Assembly: GCF_023094165.1 (NCBI RefSeq)
Contig: NZ_JALMDK010000007.1
Coordinates: 127,099-191,098, forward strand
Reading direction: 5' to 3'
Source of the DNA: Crossiella sp. S99.2
GTDB lineage: Bacteria; Actinomycetota; Actinomycetes; Mycobacteriales; Pseudonocardiaceae
Length of the DNA stretch: 64,000 nt
Shown: piece after piece, positions 43,504-52,991 of the stretch
Position numbering within the stretch: position 1 is the first letter of the stretch
How the letters are laid out: the number at the start of each line of letters is the position of its first letter
The notes under the pieces: generated by a model
Seen by the model: only the letters and a program-made list of their open reading frames with translations
Databases searched by the model: none
What the model was told of the DNA's origin: nothing
Made by a program: the position numbers and the translations under genes

Positions 43504-45486
43504 ATGAGCGGCGGCGAGCGGGTCACGATCCCGGACCGGATGGACAGTCCGGTGCCCCCACGGCACCCCCGCGGCAAGGTCAGCCGCTGGTTGCTGGCCA
43601 ACCGGGTCGCCCCGGTCGGCCCGGAGGCGGACGAGGCGCACGCCAAGCCGCAGTCCTGGTGGAAAGTCATGTGCCTGACGGGTGTTGACTATTTTTCCAC
43701 GCTGTCCTACCTGCCCGGCATCGCGGTGCTCTCCGCGGGCTGGCTCTCCCCGCTGGCCACGCTGGTGATCGTGGCGCTGACCCTGCTCGGCATGCTGCCG
43801 ATGTACCGCCGGGTCGCCGCGGAGAGCCCGCACGGCCAGGGCTCGGTGGCCATGCTGGAGGACCTGCTGCCGTTCTGGCGCGGCAAGATATTCGTGCTGG
43901 TGCTACTGGGTTTCGTGGTGACCTCCTGGATCGTCACCATCACCCTGTCCTCCGCCGACGCCACCGTGCACGTGCTGGAGAACCCCTACCTCAGCGAGGC
44001 CCTGCACGGCCTGGCGGTGCCCATCACCATTGGGCTGCTGCTCATCCTCGGCTTCGTCTTCCTGCTCGGCTTCAGCGAGGCCGTCGGCGTGGCCATCCCC
44101 CTGGTAGCGGTGTTCCTGCTGCTCAACGCGGTGGTCTCGGTGGTCGGCCTGGTGGATGTGTTCAGCCACCCCGAGGTCCTGGACCGGTGGTTCGACGCGC
44201 TGACCTCCGGCCAGGGCGGGTTCACCGGCATCATCGGCCCGGCCCTGATCGCCTTCCCCTCGCTGGTGCTGGGCCTGTCCGGGTTCGAGACCGGGGTCAG
44301 CATGATGCCGCTGGTCGCCGCGGACGGGAAAACCGAGCAGGAGCGGCTGTGGGACCGGATCCGCAACACCCGCAAGCTGCTCACCGCGGCCGCGCTGATC
44401 ATGTCCGTCTACCTGCTCGCCACCAGCCTGATCACCACCGTGCTCATCCCGCACGAGGCGTTCAAGCCCGGCGGTCCGGCCAACGGCCGCGCCATGGCCT
44501 ATCTGGCGCACCAGGAACTCGGCGAGCTGTTCGGCACCGCCTATGACATCAGCAGCATCCTGATCCTGTGGTTCGCCGGCGCCTCGGCGATGGCCGGGCT
44601 GATCAACATCGTGCCGCGGTACCTGCCCGCCTACGGCATGGCCCCGGAATGGGGTCGCGCGGTGCGGCCGGTGGTGCTGGTCTACACCCTGATCAGCGTG
44701 ATCATCACCATCGCGTTCAACGCCGATGTCAACAAGCAGGCAGGCGCCTACGCCACCGGGATCCTGGCCATGATGGTCTCCGGCGCGGTCGCGGTAGCCA
44801 TCTCGGCCTGGCGGCACCGGCAGAAGCGGGCCGCCGCCGGGTTCACCGTGCTCACCCTGGTACTCATCTACGCCTTGGTGGAGAACGTGATCCGCAAGCC
44901 GGATGGCATCGCCATCTCGGCGCTGTTCATCCTCGGCATCGTCGTCGTCTCGCTGATCTCCCGGATCTCCCGCACCACCGAACTGCGCGCAGAGCACATC
45001 GAGTTCGACGAGACCGCGCGGAAGTTCATCGCCGACTCGATCGAGCACGACGGCCAGCTCAACATCATCGCCAACAAGCGGCAGAGCGGGGACAACGCCG
45101 AGTACTCGTCGAAGGAACGCGAACAGCGCGGCCTCAACCCGGTGCCCGGCGCCGCCGACGTGATCTTCCTGGAGATCGACGTGGTCGACCCCTCCGACTT
45201 CGCCGAGGTGCTCCGGGTCCGCGGCGTGGACATCGACGGCCACCGGGTGCTGCGGGTGGACAGCCCGGCCGCGCCCAACGCGATCGCGGCCATCCTGCTG
45301 GCCCTGCGCGATGCCACCGGGGTGCGCCCGCACTGCCACTTCGAGTGGAGCGAGGGCAGCCCGCTCGGCCACCTGTTCCGCTACCTGATCCTCGGCCAGG
45401 GCGACACCCCGCCGGTGGTGCGCGAGATCCTGCGCACCGCGGAGGAGGACCCGGACCGCCGGCCGGTCATCCACGTGGGCGGTTGA
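43504..45486 (+). CDS. APC-superfamily permease with cytoplasmic C-terminal domain
   Basis: 660 residues. Twelve membrane helices span about residues 50-490, beginning [21 protein letters not shown] and including [20 protein letters not shown]; the last 170 residues are soluble ([23 protein letters not shown]... [18 protein letters not shown]). The arrangement recalls KimA-like potassium or amino-acid permeases with regulatory tails, but substrate is not settled. GGAGGGG (43489-43495) eight bases upstream selects ATG 43504 over ATG 43375. Confidence 0.85.
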   Translation: MSGGERVTIPDRMDSPVPPRHPRGKVSRWLLANRVAPVGPEADEAHAKPQSWWKVMCLTGVDYFSTLSYLPGIAVLSAGWLSPLATLVIVALTLLGMLPMYRRVAAESPHGQGSVAMLEDLLPFWRGKIFVLVLLGFVVTSWIVTITLSSADATVHVLENPYLSEALHGLAVPITIGLLLILGFVFLLGFSEAVGVAIPLVAVFLLLNAVVSVVGLVDVFSHPEVLDRWFDALTSGQGGFTGIIGPALIAFPSLVLGLSGFETGVSMMPLVAADGKTEQERLWDRIRNTRKLLTAAALIMSVYLLATSLITTVLIPHEAFKPGGPANGRAMAYLAHQELGELFGTAYDISSILILWFAGASAMAGLINIVPRYLPAYGMAPEWGRAVRPVVLVYTLISVIITIAFNADVNKQAGAYATGILAMMVSGAVAVAISAWRHRQKRAAAGFTVLTLVLIYALVENVIRKPDGIAISALFILGIVVVSLISRISRTTELRAEHIEFDETARKFIADSIEHDGQLNIIANKRQSGDNAEYSSKEREQRGLNPVPGAADVIFLEIDVVDPSDFAEVLRVRGVDIDGHRVLRVDSPAAPNAIAAILLALRDATGVRPHCHFEWSEGSPLGHLFRYLILGQGDTPPVVREILRTAEEDPDRRPVIHVGG

Positions 45487-45522
45487 GGCCACACCGCGAA
45501 CAGGGCGGGAGCGCGCACCTGC

Positions 45523-45706
45523 GTGGGCTACAGCGATTCCGCCGGCCAGGTCTTCGGCCGGGACGATCGGCTGCTGGCCGCGCAACGCGCTCTGTTCGAG
45601 CAGAACGAGCTGGCCAAGAGCCTGCACGCGGAGAACCCGCGGCGACCGCTGGTGTACCTGGTGTACTTCGCCGAACTGCTGATCGGCCATCCCGGAGTGC
45701 GCCAGG
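45523..45706 (+). pseudogene. Gene fragment between the permease and the DUF4185-type gene
   Basis: A run of about 60 codons (GTG GGC TAC AGC...) with coding-like, strongly G/C third positions reads GYSDSAGQVFGRDDRLLAAQ... VYLVYFAELLIGHPG and then continues without stop into the next gene in another frame. It looks like the piece of a gene that lost its 3' end when the neighbour moved in. No family recognised; a spurious frame is the alternative. Confidence 0.35.
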
Positions 45707-47218
45707 ATGGGGGATATGGGGACGAAACGCCGCGTTGGCGCGGTACTGGTGACCGGATTGGTGCTGGGGCTGGTGAGTGTGGTTCCGGCCGCGGCGGCAC
45801 CGCAGCTGGCCGAGCAGGTCGCGCTCGTCGCGGGCCAGGGCGCCAACGACATCAACCGCACCAGGGAACGGTTCGCGGTGCACGCCACCGATCTGGGCAT
45901 CATGTGGCGGGACGGCCGGGATCGAACCGCGATCATGTTCGGCGACACCTACGGCGCGGGCTGGGGTGGTCACGGGGCCGGGCCGGAGACCGCGGACTGG
46001 CGATTCAACGTGCTGGCCCACTCCACCGACACCAACCTGGCCGACGGCCTGGGCATCGACTCGATGATCACCGACCGGCCAGGGCACGCCGCGGAGCTGC
46101 TGCACCGCGATCCGGCGGTGTCCGAGATCACCGTCATCCCGACCGCCGGGGTGGCCGCGGGCAACCGGGACGTCGTGCACTACATGTCGATCAAAAGCTG
46201 GGGCCCGTGGACCACGAACTACTCGGGGCTCGCCTACTCCGATGACGGCGGCCGCAGCTGGGTGAAGGATCCGGCGTTGCGCTGGTCAAATTCCGGTGGC
46301 GGGGCACGGTTCCAGCTCGGCGCGTTCGCCAAGGACGGTGGCTACACCTACCTGTTCGGCACGCCCAACGGCCGCTTCGGCGCGGCACACCTGGCCAGGG
46401 TGCCGGAGCACCGGGTGCTGGAACTGGGTGTCTATGAGTACTGGACAGCGGACGGCTGGCAGCTCGGTGGCCTGGACCGGGCGATCCCGGTCTTCGGCGG
46501 GCAGATCGGCGAGTTGTCGGTGCAGTACAACACGGTGCTGCGGCGCTGGGTCGCGCTGACCCTGGACGAGAGCCGGGCCGCGATCGTGCTGCGCACCGCG
46601 CCCGCCCCGACCGGACCGTGGACCGGCGGCCGGGTGGTGGTGCGCGGCACCGACCATCCGGCGCTCTACGGCGCGTTCCTGCACCCGGACAGCGCGCGCA
46701 GCAACGAGATCCACTTCGTCATGTCGCAGTGGGGTCCCTACCACTCCAAGCTCATGCGGTTGCGGCTGGACCAGTCGCTGCCGGAGCCAAACCTGTTGTC
46801 CGACGGCGGTTTCGAGGACCGGCCGGCCGGTGCGGCCGCTGGTCCGTGGACGATCACCGGCAAGGGCGGCATCGACTACGGCTCGGGCCTGGCGCACACC
46901 GGGGCGAACAACGCCTGGGTGCGCGAGACCAGCGGCTGGCACGCGGTGACCCAGCGGCTCGCGGTACGGCCCGGACAGCGCTACCGACTGTCCGGTTGGC
47001 TGCGGAGTTCGGCCACCACCACTGACGGCTACTTCGGCGTGCGCCGGGACACGGGTGTGCCGGCCGAGCGCAAGTTCGGCCACCTCGGCGACTACACCCG
47101 CCTGACCGTGGACTTCGTCGCCGACAGCGCCGAGATCGAGGTCTTCGGCGGAACCTGGGCCCTAGACGGCAAAGACACCTGGCTCCAGCTAGACGACTTC
47201 ACACTGGACCAGCTCTAA
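45707..47218 (+). CDS. Secreted DUF4185-type protein with C-terminal carbohydrate-binding-like domain
   Basis: 503 residues. Signal peptide to about residue 31 (VVPAAAA). The main domain has beta-propeller-like marks of DUF4185 proteins: GIMWRDGRDRTAIMFGDTYG, NYSGLAYSDDGGRSWVKD, FGGQIGELSVQYNTVLRRWV and GAFLHPDSARSNEIHFVMSQWGPY. From about 365 a second domain (NLLSDGGFEDRPAGAAAGPW ... RLSGWLRSSATTT) resembles CBM4/9 modules. Probably acts on or binds extracellular polysaccharide. Start ATG 45707 (GGAG nine bases upstream) or ATG 45716. Confidence 0.8.
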   Translation: MGDMGTKRRVGAVLVTGLVLGLVSVVPAAAAPQLAEQVALVAGQGANDINRTRERFAVHATDLGIMWRDGRDRTAIMFGDTYGAGWGGHGAGPETADWRFNVLAHSTDTNLADGLGIDSMITDRPGHAAELLHRDPAVSEITVIPTAGVAAGNRDVVHYMSIKSWGPWTTNYSGLAYSDDGGRSWVKDPALRWSNSGGGARFQLGAFAKDGGYTYLFGTPNGRFGAAHLARVPEHRVLELGVYEYWTADGWQLGGLDRAIPVFGGQIGELSVQYNTVLRRWVALTLDESRAAIVLRTAPAPTGPWTGGRVVVRGTDHPALYGAFLHPDSARSNEIHFVMSQWGPYHSKLMRLRLDQSLPEPNLLSDGGFEDRPAGAAAGPWTITGKGGIDYGSGLAHTGANNAWVRETSGWHAVTQRLAVRPGQRYRLSGWLRSSATTTDGYFGVRRDTGVPAERKFGHLGDYTRLTVDFVADSAEIEVFGGTWALDGKDTWLQLDDFTLDQL

Positions 47219-47228
47219 CCCCCCGCAC

Positions 47229-47372
47229 CGTGTTGGCCGTTGTCGTACGGTGTCTTGGCCGTTGTGGGCGGTGTGTTGGCCGTTGTGGGCGGTGTGTTGG
47301 CGGTTGTGGGCGGTGTGTTGGCCGACTGGCGTACCAGTTCGGCCAAGACTGGGTACGACAACGGCCAACACG
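47229..47372. repeat. Family A inverted-repeat element, copy 3, with internal 21-bp tandem units
   Basis: Outer arms CGTGTTGGCCGTTGTCGTAC (47229-47248) and its exact complement (47353-47372) form a perfect 20-bp stem. The left half contains three near-identical 21-bp units (47261-47281, 47282-47302, 47303-47323; GTTGTGGGCGGTG then TGTTGGCC) preceded by a diverged fourth. Lies between the DUF4185-type gene and the convergent broken APH gene. Confidence 0.88.
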
Positions 47373-47382
47373 CCGGTGGGTT

Positions 47383-48106
47383 TTAGTCGCGGAGGTCCGC
47401 GATCATCCCGTCCAGCTTGCGTCGCGTTGCGGATGCGGCGGGGTGGTCGGGGGCCAGCTCGGCGGGGTCGGGCAGCACTCCGGACAGGCCCCATACCCGG
47501 CCGCGGGCCCAAGTCGCCGTGCACCCACACCGGTGGCCGGTCCCAGGCGGGGGCGGCCAGTCCGGCCTGCCACACCTCGGTGAGCGCGTCGGTGTCGGTC
47601 AGGCCGCGCAGGGCCCCGATCCGGGCTTCAAGCCGGTTGGTGACCACGGGGGAGTCCCGGGGATCGGCGAGGTCCGCGCCGCGGAAGCCGTTGCTCCACT
47701 CCGGCTGCGGGCCGTCGGTGGTCTCGATCGCTTGCAGGGCAAGGAGAAACTCGGCCAGGTCGAGGGCGACCGTGGGCAGGTCCAGGGGGACCTGGTCGGC
47801 GCGGTCGCCGTCGAGCCAGCGGTAGACCGACCACGGGTACGGGTAGGTCGCGCTGGGTTCGCCCTGCGCCAGGGGGATCGGCACCGGTAGCGGCAGGCGC
47901 GGCGCGAGCACGGGCAGCCAGCGTTGTTCGCGGTGCACCTGGCCGATCCAGCGCTCGAACCGGGGCAGCCGCACCGACATGTCCGCGCCCAGCCGCAGCG
48001 TCGCGTTGTCCACTCCAGGCTTGGCCACCCGGGTCACCGGCAGGTCCGCCCAGCGCGGGAACTGCGCCGCCACCAGGTCGCGCACCAGCGTCACGTCGAT
48101 ATCCAT
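47383..48106 (-). pseudogene. Aminoglycoside phosphotransferase-family gene broken by an internal deletion
   Basis: From ATG 48106 the frame encodes an APH-type kinase (ATLRLGADMSVRLPR, WSVYRWLDGDRAD, DLAEFLLALQAI) up to the catalytic WVHGDL near residue 198. Immediately after it the frame goes wrong; a different frame (ARGRVWGLSGVL ... ATRRKLDGMIADLRD, stop at 47383) supplies what looks like the normal C terminus of the same family. About 60-70 codons, including the Mg-binding Asp motif, are missing at the junction near 47515. The product cannot be an active kinase. Divergent from the MFS gene. Confidence 0.75.
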
Positions 48107-48159
48107 CCGGCTGATCACACTGGGAAAACCGGGTGGGCGTCCAGCGAGTTTCCGGCAGC

Positions 48160-49344
48160 ATGATCGGCATGTCGACCTATCGCCAGGTGCTCGCGCTGCC
48201 CAGGGTGGGGCGGCTGCTCGGCTCCGCGCTGCTGGCCCGGCTCGCGGGGGAGATGCTCTCGCTCGCTCTGGTGCTGCATGTGCTGGCGGTCTCCGGCTCA
48301 CCGGCGCTCGCCGGGATCACCATGTTCGCCGCCTACGCGCCGGGTGTGCTGCTCAGTCCGCTGGCCGGGGCGGTGCTGGACCGCTTCGGCTCGGTGCGCG
48401 CGATCGCGGTAGACCAGCTGGCCAGCGCGCTGCTGATTGGCGCGATCGCTGTGCTGGCAACGGGTCCGGGCGATGCGGTGGCGCTGGTGCTGCTGGCCGC
48501 GTTGTTCTCGCTGACCAGCCCGCTCAGCCTGGCCGGGATCCGCACCCTGATGCCGAGGCTGGTCCCGGACAACGCCCTGGAACGCGCCAACGCCCTGGAC
48601 TCCGGCGCCTACAACCTGGTCGAGATCACCGGTCCGGTGCTGGCCGGTGGCCTGTTCGCGCTGGCCGGTGGACAGCTCACCCTGGTCACCATCGCCGTGC
48701 TCTACACCGGGGCCTGGCTGCTGCTGATCACGTTGCCCGCCAACGCCGGGCGCACCGCACCGGCCACCACGGACACCGGGCTGGTCCGCTCGGCGGCGCA
48801 GGGCGTGCGGTTCGTGCTCAGCCATCCGCTGTTGCGTGCCCTGGTCCTGTCCTACGGCCTTTACCAGATCGCCTGGGGGGTGCTGACGGTCGCGGTGACC
48901 ACGAGCGCCCCGGACCTCGCCGGTCTGTTGTGGGGCCTGGCCGGGCTCGGCGGGATGCTCGGCGCGCTGCTGGCCGGTCACCACCTGCGCGCTGGCCGGG
49001 AACGGTTCGCGATCATCCTCGGCATCCTGGTCTCCGCGGTGGCCGCCATCCCGCTGATCGCCCTCGGCGGCACCGCCGGTCTGGTGCTCGGCCTGATGCT
49101 GCTCAGCTTCGCCGCCGGTCCGGTCAACGTCGGCCTGCTGACCCTGCGCCAGCGCCGCACCGACCCGGCTTGGCTGGGCCGGGTATTGGCGGTCTCGATC
49201 AGCCTCAACCTGGTCGGGCATCCGATCGGTTCGGCCATCGGCGGTTATCTCACCGCGGTGTCGCCGATGCTGGCTTTCACCGTGGCCGGAATCGCGGCGG
49301 CGCTGGGTGCGCTGCTCGCCTGGATTCTGGTGCCGCGTGGGTAA
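48160..49344 (+). CDS. MFS transporter
   Basis: 394 residues, twelve predicted helices. The loop between helices 2 and 3 has GAVLDRFGSVRAIA (the GxxxDRxG-type MFS motif), and RTLMPRLVPDNALERANALDSGAYNLVEITGPVLAG matches the drug-exporter branch with the MFS_3 style (enterobactin-exporter-like). Likely exports a small molecule by proton antiport. ATG 48160 or ATG 48169; no strong ribosome site. Divergent from the broken APH gene, a pairing that suggests a former antibiotic-resistance locus. Confidence 0.87.
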   Translation: MIGMSTYRQVLALPRVGRLLGSALLARLAGEMLSLALVLHVLAVSGSPALAGITMFAAYAPGVLLSPLAGAVLDRFGSVRAIAVDQLASALLIGAIAVLATGPGDAVALVLLAALFSLTSPLSLAGIRTLMPRLVPDNALERANALDSGAYNLVEITGPVLAGGLFALAGGQLTLVTIAVLYTGAWLLLITLPANAGRTAPATTDTGLVRSAAQGVRFVLSHPLLRALVLSYGLYQIAWGVLTVAVTTSAPDLAGLLWGLAGLGGMLGALLAGHHLRAGRERFAIILGILVSAVAAIPLIALGGTAGLVLGLMLLSFAAGPVNVGLLTLRQRRTDPAWLGRVLAVSISLNLVGHPIGSAIGGYLTAVSPMLAFTVAGIAAALGALLAWILVPRG

Positions 49345-49435
49345 ACATACCCAGTGAAAATGGGAATTCCTGGACGTGGTGGTGCCCCGGCCGAACTCGG
49401 CAAGCTGTGGCGGCAGGACGAACCAAGGAGAGAAC

Positions 49436-49963
49436 ATGCGCAACAGAACAGCCGCCGCCGTGCTGGCCGTGGGCACCCTCATGACCAGCCTGGGACTGAT
49501 GACCGCGGGCACCGCGAACGCGGCCCAGGATTTCACCAATGTCAAACTCGTCCCCCGGCACGCCGCCGACGCCAATATGTGCATGGAGGTCGTCGACGCC
49601 AGCACCCAGCACGCCGCCGATGTCCGGATGGCCAACTGCACCGGTGCCGCGCACCAGCGGTGGGACGTCAACCACGTAGGCGGCAACGTCTTCGAGATCG
49701 TCAACCGCAACAGCGGCATGTGTTTGGACGTGGCCTGGGCGCACACCCATTCCGGGGCGAACGTGCTCCAGGCCAACTGCGAGCGCCGGACCAACCAGCG
49801 CTGGTGGCAGCGGGAGACCAGCGAGGGTTACCGCGAATTCCTGCCCACCCACACCGGTGGCAAATGCCTGGATGTCAAGGACGCCAGCAAGTTGCACGGC
49901 GCGGACGTCATCCAGTCCGGCTGCTGGGGCGGCAACAACCAGCAGTGGAAGCCGGTGGCCTGA
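49436..49963 (+). CDS. Secreted ricin-type beta-trefoil lectin
   Basis: 175 residues: signal peptide (cleavage after about TANA, residue 33) then one beta-trefoil domain with three QxW repeats (HQRWDV, NQRWWQ, NQQWKP) and matched Cys pairs in each repeat (MCMEVVDAS, MCLDVAWAH, KCLDVKDAS). Such domains bind galactose- or xylose-type sugars; no catalytic domain is attached. AAGGAGAG lies before ATG 49436. A hairpin terminator follows. Confidence 0.92.
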   Translation: MRNRTAAAVLAVGTLMTSLGLMTAGTANAAQDFTNVKLVPRHAADANMCMEVVDASTQHAADVRMANCTGAAHQRWDVNHVGGNVFEIVNRNSGMCLDVAWAHTHSGANVLQANCERRTNQRWWQRETSEGYREFLPTHTGGKCLDVKDASKLHGADVIQSGCWGGNNQQWKPVA

Positions 49964-49976
49964 GGAAATTCTGACC

Positions 49977-50006
49977 GGCAGGCGCGGGGAAATTCCCGCG
50001 CCTGCC
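49977..50006. terminator. Hairpin terminator between lectin gene and convergent membrane protein
   Basis: GGCAGGCGCGGG (49977-49988) pairs perfectly with 49995-50006 around a GAAATT loop and is followed by TTT. Serves the lectin gene and probably the opposite gene ending at 50014. Confidence 0.8.
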
Positions 50007-50013
50007 TTTCCGG

Positions 50014-51153
50014 TCAAGGCCGGACGATGTATTCCGCTTTCTGGGTGCAGCGGGATTTCCGCAGGAACTGTTTGTCGCAGGCCTGCAAGCCGATGCCGTA
50101 GGCGCGGCCGGGATCGATGCCGGTGATGGTGAACTCGGTCCCGGCCACCTCGGTGCCGATCACGTCGAAACCGCCCGCCGACCACCAGGAGACGTTGTAG
50201 GCATCCGCGTTGCCCCAGTGCCAGCCCAGCCGGATGGTCCCTCCCATCCGGCTGGCTCGCACCAGGCACGGCCGGTCCGGGCCGACGCAGATGCCCACCT
50301 CCAGGGTGCGCAGGTAGGGCTGATCGCGCACCAGCCGGGGTGACTGGCCGGGCGCGCGCACCAGGTGCCCGCCGCTGAAGTTGACGTACTCGCTGGCGCC
50401 GTCGGCGGACTGGAGTTCGATCGGCTGGCCGAGCGGTCCGGCCGCCCCGCCGCTGGCCTGCCAGGCGTCGAACAGGTCCGCCGACACGGTGAATACGCCG
50501 AGCGCGGGCGCCCTGGTCAGCACCACACCCCGCTCGGTGCGCACCGCCCACTCGCCCTGGGCGCTCCGCTGCACCCCGCCGAGCGGACAGCCCACCCCGT
50601 CCCGCCCGCCACGCGCCACCCACCAGCGATGCGCCTCCGGCTCGACCGGTCGGTTGGCACAGCCGTGCACCGCGGCGTGCTCCTGCCACACCACGAACAC
50701 CAGCGAGGTCGCCGCCAGGCTCACCAGCAGCCCCGCCGAGACCAGGCGCAGCACCGGCATTCCCTTGGCCGCCTTGACTTCCAGCGGCGGCGTCAAGCGC
50801 AGGATGGCCCGTGCGAGGCAGGTGTGCCGCCACGCCGAGAGCACCGCCAGCGGCACCACCACCAGCACCGCCGCGCTCACCGCGAAGGCCGCGGACAGCC
50901 GCTCGTACAGCGTGCCCGCCGTGGCCGCCACGCCCAGCACGGAGAACCCGGTGACCAGCGTGGTCTTGGTCAGCCGCCACCACCACGGCGCGGCCAGCAG
51001 CTGGTGCGCCCAGCGGGTGGCCACGGTCCAGACGTGTTGATCAGGGTGCGCCCGGCCCTGCCCACAGAGCCGCCCGATCGTGCGGCGCAGGCGGAAACCC
51101 AGCTGCCACCAGGCGAACTGGGCGCCGAGGATCTCACTCAGGCCCGGTCGCAT
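50014..51153 (-). CDS. Membrane protein with extracytoplasmic LGFP-like and fibronectin-III-like parts
   Basis: 379 residues. Three hydrophobic segments (about 62-80, 90-112, 134-155) are followed by a long soluble part. Residues about 180-265 contain GCPLGGVQ and SGGAAGPLGQPIELQSADG, resembling LGFP cell-wall-associated repeats; the C-terminal 90 residues (LGWHWGNADAYNVSWW ... TITGIDPGRAYGIGLQACD) look like a fibronectin type III fold. Possibly a cell-wall-linked sensor or anchor. GGGGGA lies before ATG 51153. Only 51 bp separate it from the divergent kinase gene. Confidence 0.65.
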   Translation of the reverse strand: MRPGLSEILGAQFAWWQLGFRLRRTIGRLCGQGRAHPDQHVWTVATRWAHQLLAAPWWWRLTKTTLVTGFSVLGVAATAGTLYERLSAAFAVSAAVLVVVPLAVLSAWRHTCLARAILRLTPPLEVKAAKGMPVLRLVSAGLLVSLAATSLVFVVWQEHAAVHGCANRPVEPEAHRWWVARGGRDGVGCPLGGVQRSAQGEWAVRTERGVVLTRAPALGVFTVSADLFDAWQASGGAAGPLGQPIELQSADGASEYVNFSGGHLVRAPGQSPRLVRDQPYLRTLEVGICVGPDRPCLVRASRMGGTIRLGWHWGNADAYNVSWWSAGGFDVIGTEVAGTEFTITGIDPGRAYGIGLQACDKQFLRKSRCTQKAEYIVRP

Positions 51154-51204
51154 CGGATCCCCCTTCGGTAGTGTCGCGCCCGGAATTCTGGGGGGTGACA
51201 CGGC

Positions 51205-52389
51205 ATGCAGGGCTACCGCAATGCCCCGATGGGCAGGCATCCGGCCCCGATGGGGCTGGTGCTGGCCTATCGCTGGCTCGCCTTCGCCTGGATGGCCCTG
51301 GTGGCCGGGGTCGGCGGCCAGTCGATCACCCCGATGCTGTCCGCGGCGGCCCTGCTGATCACCCTGGGCTGGACGTTGTGGCTGACCCTGGCCGCCGTCC
51401 GGCGCTTCATCCCGGTGCTCGTGCTGGATCTGACCCTCGCGGTGGGACTGGTGCTGGCGGGCGGGCTGATCCACCCGCACGGGCACGTGCTGACCAACCA
51501 CCCCTCGATCACCTCGGCCTATCCGATGGCGGCGGTGGCGGCCTGGGCCGCGGTGCACCACGTGGCAGGCGGCATCGGCGCGGGCCTGGTGGTGGCAGGC
51601 GCGCTGCCGTTGTCCTACGCCCTCAACGGTGCCCCGCTGCTCGAACTGTCCTTTGTGGAGGTTCTGGAGCTGACCGGCACCGCGCTGGCGCACGTGCTGC
51701 TCGGCGCCAGCGTCGGCCTGGCCGCCCGCCAGTTCACCCGGCTCGCCGAACACGCCGCCCGCGCCGGTGATCAGGCCGCCCGGCTGGCCGAGCGGGAACG
51801 GCTGGCCGCGCGCATCCACGACGAGGTGCTGCAACAACTCGCCGCCATCCACCGCGGTGGCGCGGACCTGGCCGCGGCCGGACCGGTGGCCGCCGGGGAC
51901 CTGCGGCCGCTGCTGGCCGAGATCCGCAGACAGGAGCGCAACCTGCGCAATCTTGTTGTGCCGCAACCGGAACCGGTGACCGCGGGCGAGGTCTCGCTGA
52001 CCGCCGCGCTGGAGCGACTGGCCGCCGAACACCCGGAACTGGACCTCCAGGTGGTGACCGCCGGGCCGGTGCCGGTGGCCGAGGCGGTGGCCGCCGAACT
52101 GCTCGCCGCGGTGCGCGAGGCCCTGTGCAACGTGATCAAGCACGCACGGGCCGGCCGGGTCTGGGTCAGTGTGCTGGAGGAGGCGGGCGCGGTGACGGTG
52201 GTGGTGCGGGACAACGGGATCGGCTTCGACTTCGACGAGGACTCGCTGCGCGCGAACGGCAGGCTCGGCCTGCTGCTGAGCGTGCGGGCCCGGCTGACCC
52301 GGCTCGGCGGGGTGGCCCGCATCCACGGCAGGCCGGGCCGCGGCACCGAGGTCGAGCTGAGCCTGCCGCCGGAACGGAGGTCGGCGTGA
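51205..52389 (+). CDS. NarL-system sensor histidine kinase
   Basis: 394 residues. Six hydrophobic helices (about 20-175), then a HisKA_3 dimerisation helix with the phospho-acceptor His in ARIHDEVLQQL (about 205) and a HATPase domain (EALCNVIKHARAG, N box; VVRDNGIGFDF, G1; GRLGLLLSVRARLTRLGG, G2). No periplasmic sensor domain is present, so it likely senses through the membrane part. Its stop overlaps the response-regulator start as GTGA. Confidence 0.92.
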   Translation: MQGYRNAPMGRHPAPMGLVLAYRWLAFAWMALVAGVGGQSITPMLSAAALLITLGWTLWLTLAAVRRFIPVLVLDLTLAVGLVLAGGLIHPHGHVLTNHPSITSAYPMAAVAAWAAVHHVAGGIGAGLVVAGALPLSYALNGAPLLELSFVEVLELTGTALAHVLLGASVGLAARQFTRLAEHAARAGDQAARLAERERLAARIHDEVLQQLAAIHRGGADLAAAGPVAAGDLRPLLAEIRRQERNLRNLVVPQPEPVTAGEVSLTAALERLAAEHPELDLQVVTAGPVPVAEAVAAELLAAVREALCNVIKHARAGRVWVSVLEEAGAVTVVVRDNGIGFDFDEDSLRANGRLGLLLSVRARLTRLGGVARIHGRPGRGTEVELSLPPERRSA

Positions 52390-52988
52390 CCGTGCTGGTG
52401 GTGGACGACCACCCGGTGACCAGGGAGGGCGTGCGGGTCGGACTGGCCAGGGCCGGGCACACCGTGCTGGAGGCCGGGGACCTGACCGCGGCCCGCCAGG
52501 CGGTGCACGCGCACCGGCCCGCGGTGGTGCTGCTGGACCTGCACCTGGCCGGTGCCGACGGCGTCGACCTGGTCGGCGAACTGCGTGAGCACAGCCCGGA
52601 CACCCGGATCCTGGTGCTCTCCCAGGCCCCGCTGACCGAGGTGCTGCGCGCGATCCGGGCCGGCGCGCACGGCTATGTGCCCAAGTCCGCGCCCTCGGCC
52701 GAACTCGCCGCCGCGGTCACCGCGGTGCGGGCCGGGCCGGTGTTCCCGGCTGAGCTGGCCGCGGCGATCGTGGCCGAGGCGGACCGGCCCCGGCTCACCG
52801 CGCGCGAGCTGGATGTGTTGCGCTGCCTGGCCAAGAGCTATGACAACCGGGAGATCGCCGAGGAGCTGGGCATCGCGTTGCGCACCGTGCACCGGCATCT
52901 GGACGCGGTCCGGGACAAGCTCGGCACCCGCCGCCGCTCCCAGCTGATCCGGCTGGCCGGCCAGTGGCTGCAAGGTCAGCGCGGCTGA
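52386..52988 (+). CDS. NarL/LuxR-family response regulator
   Basis: 200 residues. Receiver domain with acidic pair DD at 7-8, phospho-acceptor Asp 51 (VVLLDLHL) and Lys in YVPKSAPS; C-terminal LuxR helix-turn-helix (LTARELDVLRCLAKSYDNREIAEELGIALRTVHRHL is its span). Paired with the kinase just upstream by a GTGA overlap. Targets unknown; the divergent membrane protein at 50014 is a candidate. Confidence 0.93.
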   Translation: MTVLVVDDHPVTREGVRVGLARAGHTVLEAGDLTAARQAVHAHRPAVVLLDLHLAGADGVDLVGELREHSPDTRILVLSQAPLTEVLRAIRAGAHGYVPKSAPSAELAAAVTAVRAGPVFPAELAAAIVAEADRPRLTARELDVLRCLAKSYDNREIAEELGIALRTVHRHLDAVRDKLGTRRRSQLIRLAGQWLQGQRG

Positions 52989-52991
52989 GGC

